Shown one piece after another: positions 1 to 8,080 of a stretch of 64,000 nucleotides of DNA (positions are counted from its first letter, which is position 1; each line of letters opens with the position of its first letter). This stretch comes from Roseibium sp. Sym1 (lineage in GTDB: Bacteria > Pseudomonadota > Alphaproteobacteria > Rhizobiales > Stappiaceae): contig NZ_CP114787.1 of assembly GCF_027359675.1 (NCBI RefSeq), positions 62,001 to 126,000 of the forward strand. The letters run 5' to 3'. A program made the translations under genes and the position numbers. A model generated the notes under the pieces. It did not search any database. It was not told the DNA's origin and was given only the letters and a program-made list of their open reading frames with translations.

Positions 1-1
1 C

Positions 2-658
2 GCAATGGGCGTGGCCTTTGCGCATTCCGGATTCACATGGACCAATCCCGAACCGCCGGAAGGATGGGTCGGAATTGATACGACCTTCGACTACCAAGTC
101 GCCGGAAACCATGCCGATTATGCGCAACATATGGCGACGATCGCACTTGTCAGACGCGCTGTGGAGACTGGTGCCAGCACAGTTGTTCTGCCCGAGAGCG
201 CGCTCGGGATCTGGACGCCGACCACCGAGCGCCTCTGGACCCGAAACCTCGCCGACCTCGATGCCATCGTCGCCGGCGGCGCCGTCGTCGTCAACGAAAG
301 CGGCTACGACAATGTCATGATCGAGCTGACAGGCGAGGGGGCGAGGGTCCTCTACAGGGAGCGGATGCCGGTTCCTATTTCGATGTGGCGGCCCTGGGCG
401 TCCGGCGGCGCATCGGCGCAATTCTTCAGGGATCCAACCGGCAGATTTGCCGGGACGTCGATCGCACCCTTGATCTGTTATGAGCAGCTCATCGTGTGGC
501 CGATCCTTCAGTCCATGCTCTTCGGGCCGGATGTCATCGTGGCGACAGGCAATGGCTGGTGGACCGGCGACACCAACGTTGTTCCGATCCAGAGAGCGAG
601 CGCCAAGGCATGGGCGGTGCTGTTCAATCTACCACTCGTTATCGCCTTCAACACCTGA
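2..658 (+). CDS. traB: Conjugal transfer protein TraB, C-terminal part (5' end outside window)
   Basis: The frame is open at the left edge, so only the C-terminal ~218 residues are seen. They form a carbon-nitrogen hydrolase (nitrilase/Lnt-like) fold: a glutamate in VLPESALG near residue 64 of the visible part and the nucleophile-elbow cysteine in APLICYEQL are the recognisable catalytic positions. The run RERMPVPISMWRPW is characteristic of TraB proteins encoded beside traH on rhizobial and roseobacterial conjugative plasmids. The family role is in conjugation, possibly modification of a pilus or mating-pair component; the exact reaction is not established. The gene is followed after 13 bp by traH in the same direction, as expected for a tra operon. 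Confidence 0.8.
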   Translation, partial: AMGVAFAHSGFTWTNPEPPEGWVGIDTTFDYQVAGNHADYAQHMATIALVRRAVETGASTVVLPESALGIWTPTTERLWTRNLADLDAIVAGGAVVVNESGYDNVMIELTGEGARVLYRERMPVPISMWRPWASGGASAQFFRDPTGRFAGTSIAPLICYEQLIVWPILQSMLFGPDVIVATGNGWWTGDTNVVPIQRASAKAWAVLFNLPLVIAFNT

Positions 659-671
659 TGGGATCTATGAA

Positions 672-1046
672 ATGATCGACGTTGCCCTCATTCAGCAATG
701 CGCCGATCCTCGCCTCGAGGTGTCGGTTGTTCAGCAATTCGTGGCCGAGATGAATGCGCCGGACCACCTCACCATTCGTGTGCTCCAGGGCGACAAAATG
801 GTGCTTGTCCCGGCGCCGAAATCGGCAGAGCAGGCGGTTGAGACCACCAGGCAGTGGGTCGGCAAGGCGAACGTCCGGGTAGGTCTAACCCAATATCCGG
901 CGAGGCTCGGCGTCTCCGATCCATCGGAGATCGGCATGGAGCTCTCCGATACCTGCGACAACCTGCGGCTTGGTACGGAGCTGTTCGGGAAGGTCCTACG
1001 GATCGTTAGCGAGCGGCATGAGGGGAGCGAGGCCCATGTGCGCTAA
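672..1046 (+). pseudogene. traH: traH, 5' part, interrupted by an IS4-family element
   Basis: An ATG at 672 opens a frame beginning MIDVALIQQCADPRL, typical of the small conjugal transfer protein TraH next to traB. Host sequence stops at 1033, where an IS begins; the frame then runs a few codons into the IS and ends at a TAA (1044-1046). Removing the IS and one copy of the 9-bp target duplication joins this part in frame to the segment starting at 2393, with no other lesion. The intact gene would encode about 197 residues. Family identity rests on the traB neighbour and the sequence style. The truncated product may still be made. Confidence 0.75.
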
Positions 1047-2383
1047 CTTAAGGGGTTGACATCTGGGGCCTTCGCTTTCGGGGCGGCTCGTTGAGGCGGT
1101 GCCCAACGTCCTTCAGCCGCGCCGGGAAGTTGCTGAGTGGAATGGCGCCGATGATCGCGGCTTTCAGGCTATGGAAGAGCATTTTGACGATCCGCCAGAA
1201 GGAGACGTGGCGGCGCGACCGGTCCGTCGGCTCAGGGGGGAGAGTCCAGCGTGTGCTGGACCATGTCGTCAATCATGAATGCGGCGATGAGGTTGGTGAA
1301 AATCCAGGCTCGTGCAAGCTCGGGGTCCTTGGCGCGCAATGCGTCCAGATGGAGCAGGCTCTTGAGCCGCTTGAAGGCGATTTCCACCTGCCATCGCAGG
1401 CGATAGAGCGCGCCAACGCGCTTTGCTGGATATTCGAGAGGATCGAGCGAGGTGAGAAGCAGCACATGGCCCGCCGCTTCCAGCGTTTCCGGCTTCACCG
1501 CCCGGCCTTTGCGGCGGGTTTCTTTCAGAACCCGGTCCCTGGCCGACCTGGCCTTGTCGTCAGGCAGCCGCAAGGCAATGAGGCGCGCCCGGAACGGCGT
1601 CCATGGCGACCTGCTCCATCCACGGCCGATCATGACCGTCGCCTCGCCGCTTTCGCGCTCCCCAAGATCGCGCAGGAACCCCATCGTATCAAACCGGTTC
1701 CCCTGAAGGTCCAGCCAGTGCAGGCCGCGCCAATTGACGCGAACCACATAATCGCCGACGCCTTGGGCAAGGGCGCGGATACAGTCCGGGCGGGAGCCAA
1801 AGTCGCGATCGGCAATACGGATTTCGTTGGCGAGAGGGTCAAAACGATCCAGACGCTCGGCCTCAAGGCCGTCCGTCAGTTCGAAGGCCGTGAACCGTCG
1901 CTTCTCTGGGTCGTATCCCATATGCAGCCGCCAATCTGCGGCAGTGCTGCCGGGCGCGCGGATGCTCGTTCCATCCACCAGTCGCAACATCCGCGCGCCC
2001 ATGTCGCCCGTATCACCGGCACGCTCCGCCAGAACCTGTCCGGCCAGCATGCCGAACCAGTCCGCCGCACCGCGCAGACGCTTGAGAAGCGCAACGTCGG
2101 AGAGTTCCGCAACACCCTGAAGCTGCGCCCAGGCAGCCGCTTCCCGAAGCGACATGCCGCCGGGACCATAGCCAAGCCCGAGACGCAGCAGCGTCGCCGC
2201 GTCACGAACTTCTCGACGGCGAACCAGCGCCCCGGTCTCGCGAGCCGAAGTATCCAAATCCTCAGTGCTTCCAAAACGGTCGAGGAGCCTGGGCCAATCA
2301 TCATCGAAAGAAAACGAGCGATTCATCCCGATGTTGAATCACTCTGATCGACGAATGCCAACCCCTTAAGTTAGCGCACATGG
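1034..2383. mobile_element. IS4-family insertion sequence, complete, with 25-bp terminal inverted repeats and 9-bp target duplication
   Basis: The left end CCATGTGCGCTAACTTAAGG (continuing GGTTG, 1034-1058) is an exact inverted copy of the right end (2359-2383), a 25-bp perfect repeat. Both sides carry the direct repeat GAGCGAGGC (1025-1033 and 2384-2392), a 9-bp target-site duplication. The 1350-bp element contains one transposase gene on the minus strand. Perfect ends, a perfect duplication and an intact transposase imply recent insertion and probable mobility. It splits traH. Confidence 0.93.
1232..2326 (-). CDS. IS4-family DDE transposase
   Basis: This 364-residue protein fills most of the element. 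The DDE triad is visible: LVDGTSI (first Asp), IADRDFG (second Asp) and the YREK signature YRLRWQVEIAFKRLK, which fits Y-x2-R-x3-E-x6-K exactly and contains the catalytic Glu. This identifies the IS4 group. The start ATG lies about 57 bp inside the right terminal repeat. The antisense open frames over the same stretch have no such motifs. Confidence 0.93.
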   Translation of the reverse strand: MNRSFSFDDDWPRLLDRFGSTEDLDTSARETGALVRRREVRDAATLLRLGLGYGPGGMSLREAAAWAQLQGVAELSDVALLKRLRGAADWFGMLAGQVLAERAGDTGDMGARMLRLVDGTSIRAPGSTAADWRLHMGYDPEKRRFTAFELTDGLEAERLDRFDPLANEIRIADRDFGSRPDCIRALAQGVGDYVVRVNWRGLHWLDLQGNRFDTMGFLRDLGERESGEATVMIGRGWSRSPWTPFRARLIALRLPDDKARSARDRVLKETRRKGRAVKPETLEAAGHVLLLTSLDPLEYPAKRVGALYRLRWQVEIAFKRLKSLLHLDALRAKDPELARAWIFTNLIAAFMIDDMVQHTLDSPP

Positions 2384-2392
2384 GAGCGAGGC

Positions 2393-2624
2393 TCCGGGGT
2401 TTGAGATGGCGGTGAAGGCATATTTTACCGGGTGGTTTGAGGGGGAGCAGGTCTTCTATCTGGAAGACCCGGAGCCAGCCCGTACTGGCGAAGCGATGCC
2501 GGCTCAAGGGGCCGTATCGCGAGCGGACGCGGACGCCGCGCGCGAGACCGCAGTACCAGCAGCCCCCAATCTCGCCGAAATTCGCATCGATCTTTCTGTG
2601 TTGAGTCGGCCAGCTAACAATTGA
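2393..2624 (+). pseudogene. traH: traH, 3' part (downstream of the IS insertion)
   Basis: Read in the frame of the upstream traH segment, the sequence continues APGFEMAVKAYFTGWF and ends at TGA 2622-2624 after about 76 codons. An internal ATG at 2406 could allow re-initiation but has no good Shine-Dalgarno sequence. The segment has an acidic, Ala/Pro-rich middle and no recognisable domain. It is the natural C-terminus of TraH, because the 9-bp duplication and frame restore perfectly. The 174 bp between here and luxR hold no gene; a short dyad CCTAG-N7-CTAGG near 2660 is the only structure seen. Confidence 0.72.
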
Positions 2625-2798
2625 GCCGATCACGACAGCACCCAACACGGCAAAGGTTCCTAGAAGACCGCTAGGTTCGGGGTTTTGGTCCACTGCCGAG
2701 AGGCTTGTGGGGCTAGCAGGCCCAATCTCGGCTGCGGTGCCACGGAAATCGCCGGAAACACAGAATACTCGCGAGAGTGATCCAGAAGAGACCCAAAC

Positions 2799-3536
2799 AT
2801 GTCGGACATCGTCGGCTCAAGCTTCAACACCACACTTTCACACATCGCCGACGTTTCGGACCGCGAGAGCCTCGATGCCGTCATGGAGGAACTCGCCGTC
2901 GGCTACGGTCTTAGTTCCGCAGCCTATTTCGGTATTGGCTTGTCGGGCCGATCGAAGGGTAATCCGTTTCTGGCGGTGACGTACTCGTCGGACTGGGTGG
3001 AGCACTACAAGGAGCGCCGTTTCGTGGAAATTGATCCGGTGATCCAGACCGGTTTCAGACGCCTGCTCCCGCTCGATTGGGAGGGGTTTGATAGAACCGA
3101 CGAGAGGATCAAAACGCTGTTTGGCGAGGCGACCGAGTTCGGTCTTGGGAAAAAGGGCCTCTCGATCCCGGTGCATGGTCGGCATGGTGATCGCGGGCTG
3201 CTTTCGATCAGTTGCGACCGGGCTGACCGCGACTGGACGCACGACAAACTGCTCTATCTACGCGACTTCCAAGTCGTGGCCACACATATTCATGACAAGG
3301 TGCTGCGACTGGAAGGGCACTGGCCGCTGGAACGGCATCTTTCCCCGCGCGAGGTCGAATGCCTGCAATGGATCGCGGAAGGCAAAACGGCTTGGGAATG
3401 CGCCACCATCCTGGGGCTCTCGCAGCACACTGTCCGCTACTATCTCGAGAGTGCTCGTCACAAGCTCAACGCCACCAGCAACACCCATGCGGTGTCGATC
3501 GCCCATAGAGCTGGTCTCCTTCTACCTCCCCTGTAA
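2799..3536 (+). CDS. LuxR-family quorum-sensing transcriptional regulator
   Basis: 245 residues with an N-terminal autoinducer-binding domain (about 10-165) and a C-terminal LuxR HTH (about 177-235). The acyl-homoserine-lactone pocket residues of the family are present: W66, Y70, D79-P80 and W94, matching W57, Y61, D70 and W85 of TraR. The HTH reads LSPREVECLQWIAEGKTAWE followed by the ILGLSQHTVRYYLESARHKL recognition region. It lies 86 bp upstream of a luxI gene in the same direction and near a traM-like gene, the standard arrangement for density-dependent control of plasmid transfer. It is not close enough to TraR to use that name. The start ATG has only a weak Shine-Dalgarno sequence. Confidence 0.9.
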   Translation: MSDIVGSSFNTTLSHIADVSDRESLDAVMEELAVGYGLSSAAYFGIGLSGRSKGNPFLAVTYSSDWVEHYKERRFVEIDPVIQTGFRRLLPLDWEGFDRTDERIKTLFGEATEFGLGKKGLSIPVHGRHGDRGLLSISCDRADRDWTHDKLLYLRDFQVVATHIHDKVLRLEGHWPLERHLSPREVECLQWIAEGKTAWECATILGLSQHTVRYYLESARHKLNATSNTHAVSIAHRAGLLLPPL

Positions 3537-3587
3537 ACCCTGTCGTTCAGCCGGATTCTCGGGTCAGAACATCCCCGATAACTGGTG

Positions 3588-3614
3588 TCTCCGTCGTCAA
3601 ACAACGAACGGAGA
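3588..3614 (+). promoter_or_regulatory. Hairpin that buries the luxI ribosome-binding site (candidate)
   Basis: TCTCCGT (3588-3594) is perfectly complementary to ACGGAGA (3608-3614), and the pairing extends through CGT/ACG with one bulged A. The right arm contains the luxI Shine-Dalgarno sequence GGAG (3610-3613), nine bases before the ATG at 3623. In mRNA the ribosome-binding site would be base-paired. As DNA the same dyad could be a regulator operator (lux-box-like). The sequence alone cannot separate these options. Confidence 0.4.
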
Positions 3615-3622
3615 CCACTATC

Positions 3623-4294
3623 ATGATATTCACAATCGAAAGTGTCGATCAGGACAAGCACCGCGAACTGATCGACGAGATGTTCCGCATGCGCGCCGAA
3701 GTCTTTTCCGGCCGCCTCGGCTGGGACGTGAGGGTCGAAAACGGCCGCGAGATCGACCGCTTCGATGCCGAGGACCCGCTCTACCTCCTGTCGCTCGATG
3801 AGCGGTCCGGGCAGCTGCGCGGGGCGGTACGGCTTTTGCCCACGACCGGCCCCAATATGCTCAGGGACGTATTTTCCGTGCTCATGCCATGCGGGGCGGT
3901 CGAGAGCCCATTGATCTGGGAGAGCTCTCGTTTCGCGGTCAACCCGCGCATTTTCGAGGCAACGGATCGGGCCGAAGCAAATCATACGGTGAACCGGACC
4001 ACCGTGGAGCTCTTGTGCGGGATGGTCGAAACTGCCCAACAGGCAGGCATCGAGCATATAGTATCCGTCTTCGACACACGAATGGCCCGGATTTTCAGAT
4101 CGATCGATTGCCGCTTTGAGCAGCTCGGTACACCGGCGCGAATCGGCAAGACCATGACCTATGCCGGCCTGTTCGATATGAGCCTCGACATGCGTTCCCG
4201 GCTGGGTACGGCGGGCAATTTCCGCGAGCCCGTTCTCGCCGATGTTGAACTGCCGCGACGGCCCGCAACCGGACATATGGCAAATGCCGAATAA
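3623..4294 (+). CDS. Acyl-homoserine-lactone synthase (LuxI family)
   Basis: 223 residues. It makes an N-acyl-homoserine lactone from S-adenosylmethionine and an acyl-ACP or acyl-CoA. All invariant LuxI residues are visible: R24, F28, W34, D45, D48, R70, E100 and R103 (in WESSRF). The C-terminal tail, rich in Arg/Pro, is slightly longer than in TraI. It pairs with the upstream luxR and probably supplies its ligand. The ribosome-binding site lies within a predicted hairpin. Acyl-chain specificity cannot be read from the sequence. Confidence 0.93.
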   Translation: MIFTIESVDQDKHRELIDEMFRMRAEVFSGRLGWDVRVENGREIDRFDAEDPLYLLSLDERSGQLRGAVRLLPTTGPNMLRDVFSVLMPCGAVESPLIWESSRFAVNPRIFEATDRAEANHTVNRTTVELLCGMVETAQQAGIEHIVSVFDTRMARIFRSIDCRFEQLGTPARIGKTMTYAGLFDMSLDMRSRLGTAGNFREPVLADVELPRRPATGHMANAE

Positions 4295-4317
4295 TACTAA
4301 TGAAAACAGGTAGGTTG

Positions 4318-4586
4318 GCGTCTGGCGTTCGTTGACCTGATCCAATATGCTCAGCCCGAGGCGGTACGCGCCGCCTCGGGGCGTGGAAACCCCACTCTAG
4401 CGGATTGGAGCCGACCGTATCGGCTCCAAGATCCTTCGGCTTTCGGCCGGGGGCCTGTGACGTATGTCCAGGCGCCCCGGTGCTAAAGGTCGCAGGGACC
4501 GCCTAGAGCGGTTTTCCAACCCCCGGCTTGGGGTCGAGATCTTTCTCTGTCGCGGGGGCGCACCGCGGCGCAAGCCGCGGGATGAT
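4318..4586 (+). ncRNA. Structured leader RNA upstream of traM (copy 1)
   Basis: A region of about 270 nt between luxI and traM with dense complementary segments. Helix A: 4355-4364 with 4371-4380 (CCCGAGGCGG/CCGCCTCGGG). Closing helix B: 4395-4403 with 4499-4508 (CTCTAGCGG against CCG-C-CTAGAG, one bulged C), extended by TGGAAACC (4384-4391) with GGTTTTCCA (4510-4518). Helix C inside it: TTGGAGCCGA (4405-4414) with TCGGCTCCAA (4420-4429). A GC-rich arm covers 4447-4480. Helix E: CCGCGGC-GCAA-GCCGCGG (4563-4580), a GNRA-type tetraloop directly before the traM start. A diverged second copy at 9108 keeps these helices with compensatory changes. No known family is recognised. Confidence 0.6.
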
Positions 4587-4922
4587 TTGCAATTGTCGGA
4601 ACCGTTCGCCCTCAAACTTGAACCATCATCGGCGAAACATTCCATTGCCGCTATTCTTGTCGGCTTGAACGAGCCCGCGCTCGAGCGTGTCGCCTTGGAC
4701 GTCATTCGTGAGCAGAGGCGACGCCTCGAACACGCTCAGGCATTGTATGAGAAGTTGTCCACGCTTGAAGCCAATGCGCCACTCGAAGAAGAAGGCGAGG
4801 ACCTGCGCCACGATTACCGGCTGGCGCTTTTGATGATGCGTGCACATCACCAGATTACGTCCGCCGTCATCGACAGGCTGGGCCGCGTGCCTCGCTTACC
4901 GGAGGACGAAACCAGTCACTAG
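4587..4922 (+). CDS. traM: TraM-like anti-activator of quorum-sensing regulator
   Basis: About 111 residues when read from the TTG at 4587 (a TTG at 4593 is also possible); an upstream extension in the same frame would have to translate the structured leader and is rejected. The segment GLNEPALERVALDVIREQRR followed by LEHAQALYEKL matches the TraM helical fold, in which a small dimer binds and inactivates TraR. Length agrees with the ~102-residue Agrobacterium protein. Its position after luxR-luxI supports a role in setting the quorum threshold for transfer. A GNRA-capped stem ends seven bases before the start and may limit ribosome access. Confidence 0.72.
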   Translation: MQLSEPFALKLEPSSAKHSIAAILVGLNEPALERVALDVIREQRRRLEHAQALYEKLSTLEANAPLEEEGEDLRHDYRLALLMMRAHHQITSAVIDRLGRVPRLPEDETSH

Positions 4923-5349
4923 AACGGTACTGGGTCGATCGGGCACTTTCGTAAGGCGCTGAAATCGTGCCAGAAAAGTGGCTTCTGAAGTACGTCGCGA
5001 TTTCTTTTCACATCTGACACTCCTGAAATTTTTTTGCAAACTCGGTTCTGGTGATATCGCCCTGCCACTCATGCGCATGGAACACAGCCAGAAATGCGCC
5101 AAAAGCGTCCATTTTCAGGATCTGGCGGACTACCTCGACAAGCGACGCACGGTGGCCAGGAAAGAATTGTCTCAATTGACAGGGTGGAACTGAGCCTGAA
5201 GTCTGAAACGGAAGCTCGCACCGCTTTTCGGGTGTACTTATACGGTCCGGCCCCACCCTCAGTGCCTCATGGTTGACCAGCAAACGCAAGGTCGATGTCC
5301 CGTTGAATAGCAACGAGCCATCGCAGCGTGGGCGATTCAGGATTGTTGC
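4923..5349. other. Intergenic stretch, no supported gene
   Basis: Short frames exist on both strands, the longest a 101-codon minus-strand frame at 5008-5313, but none has a convincing ribosome-binding site or recognisable domain. The stretch separates the transfer/quorum genes from the metal-response genes, has lower GC than its neighbours (an AAATTTTTTT run near 5027) and looks like a junction. Confidence 0.4.
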
Positions 5350-6657
5350 TCACGGCTCGCGCGGCCATTGCGGATGCAGATCGTCGATGACGAAGGCATG
5401 AGCCTGGCGATGTCCGCCGCTGGGTGAGCCCTCTTTCCAGTGTGGGTCGCTGTCCGGTAGCTCGGGATGCCGATGAGCGATGGTCTCTTTGTCGGATACC
5501 GGCCAGACAAGCACCGCGGCGACCAAAGATACAGCGCCGACGACCGCAAGAACCACGAATGTCGGATTCAATCCGAGCATGGCACCGAGCCAACCCGCCA
5601 GCGGATAGGTGACGAGCCAGCAGGCATGCGAGAGGGCAAACTGTGCGGCGAACAGTGCGGGCCTGTCTTCGGGGCGCGAAGAGCGCCGCAGCAACCGGCC
5701 GGACGGCGTCTGCGCAGTGGAATAGCCGATCCCGATCACGAACCAGAGCGGCAGAAGCATGACGAAGCCCGGCGCTATCGGGCCGGCGATCATGAGCGCA
5801 ACACCGGTCAGTATTGCCGCGCGGTCGGAAACGGTTTCGAGGAGACGGGGCAAGGTCAGCGCCGCCAGCATCGACCCGCCACCGAAGGCCGCTAGCGCCA
5901 AAGCCGTCGATTGCTGCGACAATCCAAACGCGCCTTGAACAATGACCACCGTATTGACGATCACCATTGCACCGGCGGCGGCAACGGCCATGTTGACCGT
6001 CAGCAGACCACGTAGACGGGGTGTGGCGAGATAGATGCGCATTCCACGCGTGGTCCGTTCGTAGATCGGGCGCGGCGTGCTTGGCTTCGGGCTGGGCAGC
6101 AAGACCGAGACGACGAACGCGGCCGACGCGACAAAGCCTATGACGGTGCCGGCGAACAACGTATGAAAGCTGACCAGCGTGAGCAGGAGCGCGGCGAGCA
6201 TCGGACTGACCAGGCTTTCGAGATCATAGGCCAGCCGCGACAGGGACAGCGCCCGCGTATAGTCCTTCTCGTCCGGCAAAACATCGGGGATCGTTGCCTG
6301 GAACGTCGGGGTGAATCCCGCCGAGGCCGATTGCAGCAGGAAGATCAGCACATAGATCTGCCAGACCTCAGTGACGAATGGCAGCAACACCGCGATGCCC
6401 GCGCGCACCAGATCGAGGCTGACCAGCATGGCGCGCCGGGGTAGCCGTTCGGCAAAGGCGGCGGCAACCGTCGCCACACCGACATACGCGATCATCTTGA
6501 TGGCAAGCGCGGTGCCAAGGACCGTACCGGCATCGGCGCCGGCCAGATCGAAGGCCAATAATCCCAAGGCGACGGTTGCCAGTTCCGTGCCAATCAGAGC
6601 GATGATCTGTGCGCCGAAGAGATGCCGATAAGTACGGTTCGAGAGGACTTCGAGCAT
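5350..6657 (-). CDS. MFS transporter, probable metal exporter (NreB-like)
   Basis: 435 residues with about 12 hydrophobic segments and the MFS loop between TM2 and TM3 (FAERLPRRAMLVSLDLVRAG). The C-terminal tail is soluble and contains several histidines (IAHRHPEL, GGHRQAHAF, LHPQWP), as in NreB-type nickel/cobalt exporters. The gene starts 6 bp downstream of a CsoR/RcnR-type metal sensor in the same direction, so the pair is probably an operon induced by a metal ion. The ion is not determined; a drug or other substrate cannot be excluded. Confidence 0.72.
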   Translation of the reverse strand: MLEVLSNRTYRHLFGAQIIALIGTELATVALGLLAFDLAGADAGTVLGTALAIKMIAYVGVATVAAAFAERLPRRAMLVSLDLVRAGIAVLLPFVTEVWQIYVLIFLLQSASAGFTPTFQATIPDVLPDEKDYTRALSLSRLAYDLESLVSPMLAALLLTLVSFHTLFAGTVIGFVASAAFVVSVLLPSPKPSTPRPIYERTTRGMRIYLATPRLRGLLTVNMAVAAAGAMVIVNTVVIVQGAFGLSQQSTALALAAFGGGSMLAALTLPRLLETVSDRAAILTGVALMIAGPIAPGFVMLLPLWFVIGIGYSTAQTPSGRLLRRSSRPEDRPALFAAQFALSHACWLVTYPLAGWLGAMLGLNPTFVVLAVVGAVSLVAAVLVWPVSDKETIAHRHPELPDSDPHWKEGSPSGGHRQAHAFVIDDLHPQWPREP

Positions 6658-6663
6658 CGCGCG

Positions 6664-6945
6664 TCACAGATACTTCGTGATCGCCTTGAACTCGGCTATC
6701 GATTGTTTTTGTTCCTCCGGCAAGCTCTCGGCAGCATCGCCCAGGCAATGATCGAGGTGATCGCGGATCAACGTCTTCTTCGCCTCGGAGATCGCCTTTT
6801 CGACGGCGTGAAGTTGCTGCGCGAGATCGAGGCATGGTCGGCCGTCCTCGATCATGCCGATCACACGTTGCAGGTGACCTGCGGTGCATCTAACGTCGCG
6901 GTTTCGATTTTGGACTCGCTCATGCGGTTCACCCTCGAATTTCAT
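6664..6945 (-). CDS. CsoR/RcnR-family metal-sensing repressor
   Basis: The core GHLQRVIGMIEDGRPCLDLA with AVEKAISEAKKTLIRDHLDH and a following Cys is the all-helical CsoR/RcnR/FrmR fold. The ligand set C (GRPC), H and C (HLDHC) resembles the CsoR C-H-C set more than the RcnR set. It precedes the MFS gene by 6 bp and probably represses it. The N-terminus is uncertain: the ATG at 6945 gives 93 residues but has a weak Shine-Dalgarno sequence, while the ATG at 6923 has a good one (GAGGGTG) but lies in another frame that stops after 20 codons. A one-base frameshift between 6890 and 6923 is possible. Confidence 0.75.
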   Translation of the reverse strand: MKFEGEPHERVQNRNRDVRCTAGHLQRVIGMIEDGRPCLDLAQQLHAVEKAISEAKKTLIRDHLDHCLGDAAESLPEEQKQSIAEFKAITKYL

Positions 6946-6961
6946 TCCAGGGCAAGCTAAG

Positions 6962-6980
6962 GTCTGTAGCAACTACAGAC
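6962..6980. promoter_or_regulatory. MerR-type operator between divergent metal regulators
   Basis: GTCTGTAG-CAA-CTACAGAC is a perfect dyad with 8-bp arms and a 3-bp spacer, the shape of operators bound by MerR-family metal sensors. It lies 19 bp before the merR-type start codon and also upstream of the oppositely oriented csoR-like gene, so it could serve either or both promoters. Confidence 0.6.
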
Positions 6981-6999
6981 TCAAGGAAGAATCCGAATA

Positions 7000-7413
7000 A
7001 TGGCCGATCACGTTTCCGGGAAGCAATTGCAGCGCGCCGAACTGGCAAGGCGCACGGGCTGCAATCTCGAAACCATCCGCTACTACGAGAAGACGGGCAT
7101 GATACCCGATCCGCCGCGCACGGCGTCGGGTTACCGCGTCTATGACGAAGCCCACGTCGCGCGGCTGCAATTCATCCTGCGCGCCCGCGAGCTCGGCTTT
7201 TCCATCGATGAGATTCGCGGCCTGCTCGACCTCGTCGATGGCGGTACGCAGACCTGCGCCGAAGTGAAGGAGCGGACAGAGCGACACCTCGCCGATATCC
7301 GGGACAAGATCGCCGACCTGAAACGGATCGAGCAGGTGCTGGCTGCGACCGCCGCGCAGTGTTCCGGCGAGGATGTGCCGGAATGTCCTGTCCTGGAGGC
7401 GCTGGCATCGTGA
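7000..7413 (+). CDS. MerR-family metal-responsive regulator
   Basis: 137 residues. The N-terminal winged HTH is canonical: [20 protein letters not shown], then [21 protein letters not shown] dimerisation helix follows, and metal-ligand candidates are a Cys in TQTCAEVKE (equivalent to MerR C82) and two in [16 protein letters not shown]. This pattern fits divalent or heavy-metal sensors of the ZntR/CadR/MerR group; which metal is unclear. A dyad operator lies just upstream. The stop codon overlaps the start of the following ynfA-like gene (GTGA), so the two are probably co-transcribed. Confidence 0.88.
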   Translation: MADHVSGKQLQRAELARRTGCNLETIRYYEKTGMIPDPPRTASGYRVYDEAHVARLQFILRARELGFSIDEIRGLLDLVDGGTQTCAEVKERTERHLADIRDKIADLKRIEQVLAATAAQCSGEDVPECPVLEALAS

Positions 7414-7739
7414 CGATGACGTTGGCGGTCTATTTCGGCGCGGCGCTGGCGGAAATTGTCGGCTGCTTTGCCTTCTGGGCGTGGTTGCGCCTGGACCGTT
7501 CGCCGCTCTGGCTCATTCCGGGTATGGCCAGTCTTGCTCTCTTCGCCTATCTCCTCACTCGCATCGACAGCGATTTCGCGGGCCGTGCCTATGCCGCCTA
7601 TGGCGGCATCTACATCGGCGCGTCGCTCTTGTGGCTTTGGATGGTTGAGTCGCAACGACCCGACCGCTGGGACGTGACAGGCGCTGCGATTTGTCTGGTC
7701 GGAGCAGCCATCATTCTGTGGGGTCCGCGAACCGCTTGA
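7410..7739 (+). CDS. YnfA-family small membrane protein
   Basis: About 109 residues with four transmembrane segments: [55 protein letters not shown] and [34 protein letters not shown] spacing ([17 protein letters not shown]) is the family hallmark. The GTG at 7410 overlaps the merR-type stop; an ATG at 7416 is the alternative. The UPF0060/YnfA family resembles small multidrug-resistance proteins. Genes of this family often sit beside metal regulators; the substrate is unknown. Confidence 0.85.
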   Translation: MTMTLAVYFGAALAEIVGCFAFWAWLRLDRSPLWLIPGMASLALFAYLLTRIDSDFAGRAYAAYGGIYIGASLLWLWMVESQRPDRWDVTGAAICLVGAAIILWGPRTA

Positions 7740-7784
7740 TGCTTGGAAACCGTATAGCTGGCCAGTGCCGCCGGCCCACCGAAT

Positions 7785-7991
7785 TCATGACCTGCCACAG
7801 CCGCCGATCGCGGCCAGATCGCGATAGGCATCGATCAGCGGACGATTGCTTCCAGTAGAATTCGCATGTTCGCTGTCCAGTCTCTCCAGTGCGGCAAGCA
7901 TGAAATCAGCGATGTCTGGCCGGCCTTGCTGGCAGGCACACCTGAACACACGCAGAATCTCACGCTCCAACTGGTCGGCATTCGAGGTCAT
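7785..7991 (-). CDS. Small hypothetical protein
   Basis: 68 residues from an ATG at 7991; an upstream in-frame extension lacks a plausible start site. The sequence is helical and charged (LEREILRVFRCACQQGRPDI, FMLAALERLDSE) with no recognised domain. It looks like a small cytosolic protein of the kind found near metal-resistance islands, but no function can be assigned. Confidence 0.4.
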   Translation of the reverse strand: MTSNADQLEREILRVFRCACQQGRPDIADFMLAALERLDSEHANSTGSNRPLIDAYRDLAAIGGCGRS

Positions 7992-8080
7992 CGCCGTCGC
8001 CTCCTTGCTTGATGTCGAGCCTTCGCTATCCGGCGATGGGAAGGTCAATAGCGATTTCTTCAACTCTCCGCCCGGTCGAC

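Noticed and set aside
1091..2347. 418-codon plus-strand open frame over the IS4 element
   Set aside because: It is antisense to a transposase with a complete DDE/YREK signature and shows no domain; GC-rich shadow frame.
4464..4586. N-terminal extension of traM from the ATG at 4464
   Set aside because: It translates the structured leader into Arg-rich sequence unrelated to TraM; the second leader copy does not keep this frame as protein.
4318..4586. Leader as a group II intron fragment, tmRNA, RNase P RNA or group I intron
   Set aside because: None of the defining consensus segments (domain V, tmRNA tag region, RNase P or group I cores) could be found.
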